The notes under the pieces were generated by a model, which was given only the letters and a program-made list of their open reading frames with translations, was not told where the DNA came from and searched no databases. Below are positions 51,178 through 59,141 of a stretch of 64,000 nt of DNA, piece by piece. Positions within the stretch are counted from its first letter, which is position 1, and each line of letters begins with the position of its first letter. Position numbers and translations under genes: made by a program. The DNA is from Rhodoferax sp. (lineage in GTDB: Bacteria; Pseudomonadota; Gammaproteobacteria; Burkholderiales; Burkholderiaceae_C). The DNA lies in NCBI RefSeq assembly GCF_028689295.1, contig NZ_JAQTWL010000003.1:184104-248103 (forward strand). The letters are read 5' to 3'.

Positions 51178-53202
51178 ATGACTTCTTTTTTCCACCCTGC
51201 AGCCTGGGTCCATTTGGACTGGGTATTGGTTGTGGTAGTGGCCTGGTTGCTGATTGGCGTGCTGGGTGTGCTGGCGCTGCGGCGTTTCAGGTTTGTCGCC
51301 ATCGTGCTTTTTCCCATGGGCGCATTTTTTTCGGTGCTGTTGCTGGCCGTGTCGCTGAGTGCGGTGTTCAGCGGTCCTGAAACAGCCGTCCTGCCGCTGG
51401 GCCTGCCACAACTGCCGTTCCATTTGCGGCTCGACAACCTGTCGGCTTTCTTCCTGATCCTGATCGGTGGCGTCTCGGCCGGTGTCTCCACCTTTGCCGC
51501 CGGTTACTTTCGTCAGGGCGAGGGCACGCCGCCCGGCTTGATTTGTCTGGAATACCACGTCTTTCTGGCCAGCATTGCCCTGGTGGTGATGGCCGACGAT
51601 GCCTACCTGTTCATGGTGGTCTGGGAAACCATGGCCTTGTCGTCGTTCTTTCTGGTGCTGGCCAACCACCGCATTCCCGAGATTCGCAACGCCGGCTACA
51701 TCTACATGTTGATAGCGCACATCGGCGCACTGGGCATTTTGTTGTGCTTCGGCCTGCTGCAGGCCAACACCGGCGACTACACCTTTGCCAACATGCGCCA
51801 ACAGCACCTGACGCCGTTCTGGGGCTCGGTGGCTTTCGTGCTGGCGGTGTTCGGTTTTGGCGCCAAGGCGGGTTTGCTGCCGCTGCACGTCTGGCTGCCC
51901 GAGGCGCACCCGGCAGCGCCGTCGCCGTTTTCTGCCTTGATGAGCGCTGTCATGCTCAAGATCGCCTTGTACGGCATCCTGCGCGTGAGCTTTGATCTGT
52001 TGCAGGACACGATCTGGTGGTGGGGCGTGCTGCTGATGGGCGTGGGCTTGCTGACGGCTTTGTTCGGCGTGGTGTTCTCGACCGTGCAGGTGGAAATGAA
52101 GCGCCTGCTGGCCTACTCAAGCATCGAGAACATCGGCCTGATCTGCGCCGGCTTTGGCCTGTCGCTGCTGTTTCTGGCCTATGACATGAAAGCCCTGTCG
52201 GCGCTGGCGCTGACCGCCGCCATGTACCACATGCTGGCTCATGCCTTTTTCAAGAGCCTGTTGTTTTGCAGCACCGGCGCCGTGATGCATGCCACCGGCG
52301 AGCGCAGTCTGGGCAAACTCGGTGGCCTGATGCGCTACATGCCCTGGGTGGCCTGGCCAACGCTGGTGGGTGCGCTGGCCTGCGCCGGCCTGCCACCGTT
52401 TGGCGGCTTTGTGGCCGAATGGCTGCTGCTGCAGAGTTTCCTGTTCACGACCGGCCTGCCAAGCTCTTTCCTCGACATGCTGGTGCCGGTGATGGCGGCG
52501 CTGATTGCGCTGATCGCGGCGCTCTCGGGCTACACCATGGTCAAGTATTTTGGCGTGATTTTTCTGGGCCAGCCGCGCGAGGAAAACCTGTCACGCGCGC
52601 ATGATGCCGGCCCCTGGGAGCGCATGGGCATGATGTGGCTGGTGATGGGTTGCGTCGTGCTGGGCTTGTTTCCGAACCAGATCATTTCACTGATCGACCC
52701 CACCACCCAGCTGCTGGTGGGCGCCGGTCTGGCGCATACCCTGGCCGACAGTGGCTGGCTGTTGGTACCGGTGAGCGTGGAACGTGCCAGCTATGCACCG
52801 GCCATCTTTTTGCTGGGTGTGTTGGCCAGCTTTGGATTGGCATTTTTTCTGGTGCGCAAGCTCTACCATGGGCGCATGCGCCGGGTACCGCCGTGGGATT
52901 GTGGATATCCGTGGCAAACCCCGCGCATGCAGGACACCGCCGAGGGCTTTGGCCAACCGATCCGGCAGATCTTCGAACCATTTTTCCGCATCAAGCGGCA
53001 GCTCCCGACCGCTTTTGATGCGCAGCCCGGCTACAAGGTCACACTGGAAGATCCCCTTTGGTATTGGCTTTATTTGCCGGTCGCCCGACTGGTTGAGCGG
53101 GTCTCCAAAATTGTCGGCTTGCTGCAGCAGGGGCGCATTGCGGTTTATCTGATGTACAGCTTTGTCACCCTGATTGTGGTCTTGCTGGCGGTGAAGCGAT
53201 GA
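51178..53202 (+). CDS. hyfB: hydrogenase-4 subunit B-like (antiporter-type proton-translocating subunit)
   Basis: MrpD/NuoL-type TM protein; LPLHVWLPEAHPAAPSPFSALMSAVMLKIALYGILR. Confidence 0.9.
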   Translation: MTSFFHPAAWVHLDWVLVVVVAWLLIGVLGVLALRRFRFVAIVLFPMGAFFSVLLLAVSLSAVFSGPETAVLPLGLPQLPFHLRLDNLSAFFLILIGGVSAGVSTFAAGYFRQGEGTPPGLICLEYHVFLASIALVVMADDAYLFMVVWETMALSSFFLVLANHRIPEIRNAGYIYMLIAHIGALGILLCFGLLQANTGDYTFANMRQQHLTPFWGSVAFVLAVFGFGAKAGLLPLHVWLPEAHPAAPSPFSALMSAVMLKIALYGILRVSFDLLQDTIWWWGVLLMGVGLLTALFGVVFSTVQVEMKRLLAYSSIENIGLICAGFGLSLLFLAYDMKALSALALTAAMYHMLAHAFFKSLLFCSTGAVMHATGERSLGKLGGLMRYMPWVAWPTLVGALACAGLPPFGGFVAEWLLLQSFLFTTGLPSSFLDMLVPVMAALIALIAALSGYTMVKYFGVIFLGQPREENLSRAHDAGPWERMGMMWLVMGCVVLGLFPNQIISLIDPTTQLLVGAGLAHTLADSGWLLVPVSVERASYAPAIFLLGVLASFGLAFFLVRKLYHGRMRRVPPWDCGYPWQTPRMQDTAEGFGQPIRQIFEPFFRIKRQLPTAFDAQPGYKVTLEDPLWYWLYLPVARLVERVSKIVGLLQQGRIAVYLMYSFVTLIVVLLAVKR

Positions 53203-54149
53203 GCTGGCTCGGCGCACTCTCGCAATTGCTGGCGCTGGTCATGGCGCTGCTGCTGGCCCCGTTGCTCACGGGTTGGGTCAACCAGTGGCGCGCGCGGCTG
53301 CAAAACAAGTCGGCGCCGGGCTTGCTGCAGCCCTACCGCATGTTGCACAAGCTGTTCAACAAGGAATCGGTGATGGCTGATCGCGCCACATCCTTGTACC
53401 GCACGGCACCCTACATTATTTTCAGTTGCATGCTGCTGGCGTGCGCCATCATCCCCACGCTCTCCACCGATTTGCCCCTGTCACCAGCGGCCGATGCGAT
53501 TGCGCTGGTGGGTTTGTTTGCGCTGGCGCGTGTCTTTATTTCACTGGCCGCCATGGATGTGGGCACTGCTTTCGGGTCGCTCGGCGCACGCCGGGAAATG
53601 CTGGTCGGGTTTTTGGCTGAACCAGCCTTGCTGATGGTGCTCTTTTGCGCCTCCATGATCACCCGCTCGACCTCGCTCACCGCCATTGTGGAAACGCTGG
53701 CCCACCGCGAATTTGCCATCTACCCCAGTCTGCTGCTGGCCGGGGTGGCGTTCACCATGGTGTCTCTGGCCGAAAACGCCCGCGTGCCGGTGGACAACCC
53801 CGACACCCACCTGGAACTCACCATGATCCACGAATCGATGATTCTGGAGTATTCGGCACGCCATCTGGCGCTGCTGGAGTGGGCCGCCAGCCTCAAGCTG
53901 TTCGCCTATTCCTGCGCTGGCCTCGCCATCTTTTTCCCATGGGGTGTGGCCGAGGCTCATTCGCCGCTGGCCCTGCTGCTGGCCTTGCCGGTGCTGCTGG
54001 TCAAGCTGGCCGTTGGCGGCTTTTTGATGGCCCTGATTGAGACCCTGAGTGCCAAGATGCGCATCTTCCGGGTGCCCGAATTTCTGGGCACTGCCTTTTT
54101 GCTGGCCGTGCTGGGTCTGCTGGTCAATATATTGCTGGGGGTCGGATGA
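53199..54149 (+). CDS. hyfC: hydrogenase-4 subunit C-like (NuoH-type membrane subunit)
   Basis: ENARVPVDNPDTHLELTMIHESMILEYSARHLALLEWAASLK; operon position. Confidence 0.92.
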   Translation: MSWLGALSQLLALVMALLLAPLLTGWVNQWRARLQNKSAPGLLQPYRMLHKLFNKESVMADRATSLYRTAPYIIFSCMLLACAIIPTLSTDLPLSPAADAIALVGLFALARVFISLAAMDVGTAFGSLGARREMLVGFLAEPALLMVLFCASMITRSTSLTAIVETLAHREFAIYPSLLLAGVAFTMVSLAENARVPVDNPDTHLELTMIHESMILEYSARHLALLEWAASLKLFAYSCAGLAIFFPWGVAEAHSPLALLLALPVLLVKLAVGGFLMALIETLSAKMRIFRVPEFLGTAFLLAVLGLLVNILLGVG

Positions 54150-54808
54150 TCGCCAAGTTTGCCCCGCAACTGATCAACCTGTTTGCCACGCTGATTTTGC
54201 TGCTGTCATTTGCCATGATTTCGCAGCGCCGCATTGGCACGCTGATCAACCTGTTCATGATCCAGGGCGCAGCGCTGGTGGCGGCCTCGTTTTTGCTGGG
54301 TTACGTCACCAGGCAGCCTGACTTGTACATTTCCGGCTGGTTGACGCTGGTGCTCAAGGTGATTTTTATTCCCTGGATGCTGCACCGGGTGATTCGCAAA
54401 CTCAATGTGCGCTGGGACGTGGAGACGCTGCTCAATGTGCCGACCACCATGCTGGTTGGCATCGGCCTGGTGATCCTGGCGTTCAGCTTGGCGCTGCCAG
54501 TGTCGCGGCTGTCGAGTTCTCTGGCCGGGGGCTCGCTCGGCATTGCGCTGGCCTGCATTTTGTTGTCGTTCATGATGATGATCACGCGCTCCAAGGCGGT
54601 GCCGCAGGTGATCGGCTTCCTGTCGATGGAAAACGGCCTGATCTTTGCCGCCACCGCGGTCACCAACGGCATGCCGATGATCGTGGAGTTTGGCGTGGCG
54701 CTCGACGTCCTGGTGGGGGTGTTGATATTGGGTGTGTTCATGTTTCAGATTCGCGAGAAATTCGACACGCTGGACATCCATAACCTTGAATCCCTCAAGG
54801 AAGACTGA
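54146..54808 (+). CDS. hyfE: hydrogenase-4 subunit E-like (NuoK-type)
   Basis: Short multi-TM protein between hyfC and hyfF; C-terminal IREKFDTLDIHNLESLKED. Confidence 0.88.
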   Translation: MIAKFAPQLINLFATLILLLSFAMISQRRIGTLINLFMIQGAALVAASFLLGYVTRQPDLYISGWLTLVLKVIFIPWMLHRVIRKLNVRWDVETLLNVPTTMLVGIGLVILAFSLALPVSRLSSSLAGGSLGIALACILLSFMMMITRSKAVPQVIGFLSMENGLIFAATAVTNGMPMIVEFGVALDVLVGVLILGVFMFQIREKFDTLDIHNLESLKED

Positions 54809-54810
54809 GC

Positions 54811-56265
54811 ATGCACGCCCTTTATTTTGTCCTGGGAGTTCCGTTGCTGGGCGGCATGGCGCTAGCCCTGACGGGTCACCGTGGCTACGCCCGGGATGTC
54901 AACGTGGCCTTCAGCCTGCTGACTTTTCTGGCTTCCTGCGTGCTCACCGCCCAGGTCATCAACAACGGGCCGCAACTGCTCTTGCACGACCAGTTTTACA
55001 TTGACCCGCTCAACGTTTTCCTGGTCACGCTCACTGCTTTTGTCAGCCTGACCACGGCCATTTTTTCGCGCCCCTACATGCGCATCGAGCAGGACCACGG
55101 CAAGATGACGCCGCCGCGCATGCGCCTTTACCACAGCATGTACCAACTGTTCAGTTTCACCATGCTGCTGGGCTTTACCACCAACAACTTGGGGATCATC
55201 TGGGTCGCCATGGAAGCCGCAACGCTGACCACTGTGCTGCTGGTCAGCGTTTACCGCACCACCGCCAGCCTGGAGGCCGCCTGGAAGTATTTCATTTTGT
55301 GCGGGGTCGGCATTGCGCAGGCGCTGTTTGGCACCATCTTGCTGTACATGGCGGCCGAAAAAGTGCTCGGCCCCGAGCACGCCACGCTGCTGTGGACCAG
55401 CCTCAACGACATCAAGGGCCAGCTCGACCCCACCATCATCACGCTGGCCTTTGTCTTCTTGCTGATCGGCTACGGCACCAAGATCGGCATGGTGCCGCTG
55501 CATAGTTGGCTGCCCGACGCCCATGCCGAAGGCCCGACGCCGGTGTCGGCGGTGCTCTCCGGGCTGCTGCTCAATGTGGCCATGTACGCCGTGCTGCGCT
55601 GCAAAGTGCTCACCGACGGCGCACTCGACAGCAATATGGCGGGCCAGTTGATGATGGGCTTTGGCTTGCTGTCGGTCACGGTGGCGGCGTTCTTTTTGTC
55701 GCGGCAAAAAGACGTCAAACGCATGTTTTCGTACTCGTCGATCGAGCACATGGGGTTGATCACCTTTGCCTTCGGCATGGGCGGGCCGGTGGCCAACTTT
55801 GCCGGGCTGCTGCACATGACGGTGCACTCGCTGGTCAAGTCTGCCATTTTCTTCACGGTGGGGCATGCCACGCAAAAAGCCGGAACCCAGGTGATGAGCG
55901 AGATTCGCGGTCTGATCAAGGTGAACCCGACGGTGGGATGGGGTTTGATGATGGGTGTGATGGCCATTCTGGGGATGCCACCGTTTGGGGTCTTTGCCAG
56001 CGAGTTCCTGATTCTGACCACCGCCATGCGCGAGCAACCCTGGGCCGCGCCATTTTTGTTTTTGGCGCTCGGTATCGCCTTTGCCTCCATCTTGATCCGG
56101 GTCCTGCCCATGGTGTTTGGCGACACCACCCTGAAGCCGCTGGCGCATCCGCCGGCGCTGATCCCGGTGTTTGTGCACCTGGCGCTGGCGCTGGTGCTGG
56201 GCCTGTTCATTCCGCCCTATTTGAACGGCTGGTACGTGCAGGCGGCCAGCATGCTGGGAGGCTAA
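54811..56265 (+). CDS. hyfF: hydrogenase-4 subunit F-like (antiporter-type subunit)
   Basis: GTKIGMVPLHSWLPDAHAEGPTPVSAVLSGLLLNVAMYAVLR; FSYSSIEHMGLITFAFG. Confidence 0.93.
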   Translation: MHALYFVLGVPLLGGMALALTGHRGYARDVNVAFSLLTFLASCVLTAQVINNGPQLLLHDQFYIDPLNVFLVTLTAFVSLTTAIFSRPYMRIEQDHGKMTPPRMRLYHSMYQLFSFTMLLGFTTNNLGIIWVAMEAATLTTVLLVSVYRTTASLEAAWKYFILCGVGIAQALFGTILLYMAAEKVLGPEHATLLWTSLNDIKGQLDPTIITLAFVFLLIGYGTKIGMVPLHSWLPDAHAEGPTPVSAVLSGLLLNVAMYAVLRCKVLTDGALDSNMAGQLMMGFGLLSVTVAAFFLSRQKDVKRMFSYSSIEHMGLITFAFGMGGPVANFAGLLHMTVHSLVKSAIFFTVGHATQKAGTQVMSEIRGLIKVNPTVGWGLMMGVMAILGMPPFGVFASEFLILTTAMREQPWAAPFLFLALGIAFASILIRVLPMVFGDTTLKPLAHPPALIPVFVHLALALVLGLFIPPYLNGWYVQAASMLGG

Positions 56266-56269
56266 GGGC

Positions 56270-57865
56270 ATGCGAATCCCCGGACTTGATCTTGAGTTTG
56301 ATGCGCTGCCCGCGCCGGTGCCGATCTGGCACGCGCAGGTGACGACCGAGCAGTGGCAGTCGGCCGCGACAGCTGTGCGCGACGAGGGCGGGCGTTTGCT
56401 GGCGTTGTGGGCCGGACCGATCGGTGATGGCAAAAGCACCGCCGGCGTGGCACGCGAACCCGCTTTCATGTGCGCCGCTTACGTCACGCTCGAAGGCACG
56501 TTCTGGTTGTCGCTGCCGCTGGCACCGCTGGCGCAAATCGGGCGTCAATTGGTTTATCCGGACCTGGCCACGGTGTTCCCGGCGGCAGGGCGCATGCAGC
56601 GCGCCGCCGCTGATTTGTCGGGTGTGCACGCGCAGGGCGCCCAGGACCTGCGCCCGTGGCTCAACCATGGCGCTTGGCCCGCCGACCATTACCCGCTGCA
56701 GCAAGACCCCGACAAGTTGACGCTGGTGGAAGCCACCGAACTCGTCAACTACCCCTTTGTGCATGTGGATGGCGACGGCGTGCACGAGATTGCCGTCGGC
56801 CCGGTGCACGCCGGCATCATCGAACCCGGCCATTTCCGCTTCAGCGTCGTGGGTGAAAAAGTGTTGCGGCTAGAGCAGCGCCTGGGCTACACGCACAAAG
56901 GCACCGAGCAACGCATGACGCAATTGGCGCCGCTGCAAGCCTCTCGGCTGGCGGGCCGGGTCTCGGGCGATACCACCGTGGCCTACGCCTGGGCGTATTG
57001 CATGGCGCTTGAATCCGCCTGTCAAACCACTGTTCCCGAGCGCGCCGCCTGGCTGCGCGCGCTGATGCTGGAGCGTGAACGCATCGCCAATCATCTGGGC
57101 GACCTGGGGGCTCTGGGCAACGACGCCGCCTTTGCCTTTGGCCTGGCACAGTTTTCCCGCCTGCGTGAAGACTGGCTGCGTGCTTCCGGAGTGGTCTTCG
57201 GCCACCGCCTGATGATGGACTGCATCGTGCCCGGTGGCGTCAAAAGCGACATCGACCGCGCCCAGTGCGACCTGCTGGTGCAGCAGTGCGATGCCGTGGA
57301 GCAGGAAGTGCGCACCCTGTTCACCATTTACGAAGCCCACGCCGGCCTGCAAGACCGTTTCATGACCACCGGCCGGGTCACGCCGGCGCTGGCCTCGCGT
57401 CTGGGCTTGACGGGGCTGGCCGGGCGCGCCAGCAGCCAGGCCTGGGACCTGCGCTGCGACCACCCATGGCCGCCTTACAGCGGCATGGACGTCGCCATGG
57501 CCACCCACCACAACGGCGATGTGGCGGCGCGCGTGGCAGTTCGATTTGATGAGGTGTTCGAGTCGATGCGCTTGATCCGGCGCACGCTCGATGAAATGCC
57601 TGCGGGCGAGGTGTCGTGCCCGGTGCAATTACCGCAGCAGCCAGCGCGCGGCGCCGGATGGGTCGAGGGTTGGCGTGGCGAACTGTTTGTGGCGCTGGAA
57701 TTGGCTGGCGCCGATCAGGCCAACCGCATCCGGCGCTGCCATTTGCACGACCCGTCGTGGCAAAACTGGCCGGTGCTGGAGCACGCCATCATGGGCAACA
57801 TCGTGCCCGACTTTCCGCTCATCAACAAGTCTTTCAACTTGAGTTACTCGGGGCAAGACCTATGA
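56270..57865 (+). CDS. NuoC-NuoD/HyfG-type fused large subunit lacking NiFe cysteine motifs (Ehr-type)
   Basis: N-terminal NuoC-like and C-terminal NiFe/NuoD-like regions; RVSGDTT where hydrogenases have RxCGxC, SFNLSYSGQDL where they have DPCxxC. Confidence 0.85.
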   Translation: MRIPGLDLEFDALPAPVPIWHAQVTTEQWQSAATAVRDEGGRLLALWAGPIGDGKSTAGVAREPAFMCAAYVTLEGTFWLSLPLAPLAQIGRQLVYPDLATVFPAAGRMQRAAADLSGVHAQGAQDLRPWLNHGAWPADHYPLQQDPDKLTLVEATELVNYPFVHVDGDGVHEIAVGPVHAGIIEPGHFRFSVVGEKVLRLEQRLGYTHKGTEQRMTQLAPLQASRLAGRVSGDTTVAYAWAYCMALESACQTTVPERAAWLRALMLERERIANHLGDLGALGNDAAFAFGLAQFSRLREDWLRASGVVFGHRLMMDCIVPGGVKSDIDRAQCDLLVQQCDAVEQEVRTLFTIYEAHAGLQDRFMTTGRVTPALASRLGLTGLAGRASSQAWDLRCDHPWPPYSGMDVAMATHHNGDVAARVAVRFDEVFESMRLIRRTLDEMPAGEVSCPVQLPQQPARGAGWVEGWRGELFVALELAGADQANRIRRCHLHDPSWQNWPVLEHAIMGNIVPDFPLINKSFNLSYSGQDL

Positions 57866-58410
57866 TCTGGAAAGTGGTCAAGCAAATCGCCAAGACCGGC
57901 ATTCGCACCGAAGCCGCACCCGACATCGGCGCAGACGAAGCCGCCCAAGCCGCGCGCATCCAGCGTGAATTGCTCGACATTCTGGGCCAAGCCCTGACCA
58001 TCCGCGAAGTCGATGCGGGCTCATGCAACGGCTGCGAGCTTGAAATCAATGCGTTGGGCAACCCCTATTACAACCTCGAAGGCCTGGGCATCAAGTTTGT
58101 CGCCAGCCCGCGCCACGCCGACCTGCTGCTGGTGACCGGGCCGGTGTCCTGCAACATGGAAACCGCATTGAGACGCACCTACGAGGCCACGCCCGGGCCC
58201 AAACTGGTGGTGGCCGTGGGCGACTGCGCCTGCGACGGCGGCATGTTTGGCGAGAGCTATGCCACCTGCGGCCGCGTCGCCAACGTGATTCCGGTCGATG
58301 AAGTCATTCCCGGCTGCCCGCCACCGCCGCTGGACATCTTGCGCGGCATTTTGAAGGCGGTGCGGCGGCGCGTTGCGCAGCCGCCCGGCGCTGCCAAGTT
58401 GCGGCTTTGA
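57862..58410 (+). CDS. hyfI: HyfI/NuoB-type small subunit with retained [4Fe-4S] ligands
   Basis: DAGSCNGCELEINAL, VGDCACDGGMFGESYATCG, VIPGCPPPPLDILRGIL. Confidence 0.9.
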   Translation: MIWKVVKQIAKTGIRTEAAPDIGADEAAQAARIQRELLDILGQALTIREVDAGSCNGCELEINALGNPYYNLEGLGIKFVASPRHADLLLVTGPVSCNMETALRRTYEATPGPKLVVAVGDCACDGGMFGESYATCGRVANVIPVDEVIPGCPPPPLDILRGILKAVRRRVAQPPGAAKLRL

Positions 58411-58807
58411 TCGCCCGAATGGAATGTATTCGGCGCGTGCTGCCGAGATTTACCTGAAATCGAATACGAGTGCAAAAATTCGTGTGGGCTGGCGTCTTCA
58501 GGTATGCAGCGATTGCAGCCTGTCACCTGAAAATCAGGTGCACCCGGTCTGGGCCAGTTCCAGTCGCTCGCGAATGACAGCTCTCAGCACATGAATTTTG
58601 CGCCACTGCTGGCTCAGGTTTTTGCGAATGAATTTCCATTACAGGCTGAAAACATACGATGGCAGGTGATCTGACGAGCGGCGACCATCGACCCTTTGCT
58701 GCCCTCCGATCGCTAAACGGGAACGTTCGTATCCAGTCTGAATTGAGCGTAGCGGGCACTAGAGCTGCCGATAGCGAATGAATAAATTCAGCCTATCGCC
58801 TGAGTTA

Positions 58808-58831
58808 GGTGGCGCTTTTTCAAGCGCCACC
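58808..58831. terminator. perfect 10-bp stem-loop (possible terminator for the minus-strand small ORF)
   Basis: GGTGGCGCTT-TTTC-AAGCGCCACC; 4 nt beyond the small-ORF stop on the minus strand; no clear U-tract. Confidence 0.5.
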
Positions 58832-58835
58832 AACG

Positions 58836-58967
58836 TTATTCATCTTTCTTATGCTTGTGCGGCTTGAGAGAAGGCGTATTGCCGGGCGTTTCCTTGTTGT
58901 CACGGCGACGCTTATCCGGCTTTCCTGTTGACTTTGCGATGGGTTTGGGCCCAGGTTTGATAGCCAT
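58836..58967 (-). CDS. 43-aa highly basic small protein
   Basis: Hand-translated MAIKPGPKPIAKSTGKPDKRRRDNKETPGNTPSLKPHKHKKDE; AAGGAG Shine-Dalgarno 7 nt before ATG; stem-loop right after stop; absent from the ORF track. Confidence 0.7.
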   Translation of the reverse strand: MAIKPGPKPIAKSTGKPDKRRRDNKETPGNTPSLKPHKHKKDE

Positions 58968-59067
58968 ACTTGCACTCCTTCAAACAAAAGTGTTACTCAG
59001 ACTTGCTGATCTATTCAGCCAAGTAGTCCGCCCGACGCTGGTTGGCTCCAGCGCTAAGCACAATTAT

Positions 59068-59097
59068 ATTGTATTGTGTAGCGCTACGCAATACAAT
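59068..59097 (+). promoter_or_regulatory. putative autoregulatory operator/promoter of the 1372-aa gene
   Basis: ATTGTATTGTGTAGCGCTACGCAATACAAT: 15-bp half-sites with one mismatched pair; -35 TTGTAT (59069-59074), 17-bp spacer, -10 TACAAT (59092-59097) lie inside it. Confidence 0.7.
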
Positions 59098-59141
59098 TGG
59101 TGAGATCGGCCCACAGGCAACAATGAGTCATTTAAAAGCAT

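Noticed and set aside
54862-56469. 535-aa minus-strand ORF opposite hyfF
   Set aside because: Shadow ORF, low-complexity His/Arg/Gln composition; the sense strand encodes a clear hyfF
58411-59141. A HigB-type toxin partner for the HigA-like HTH
   Set aside because: No RelE/HigB-like ORF upstream, and none downstream in 63261-63720; the HTH appears fused rather than paired
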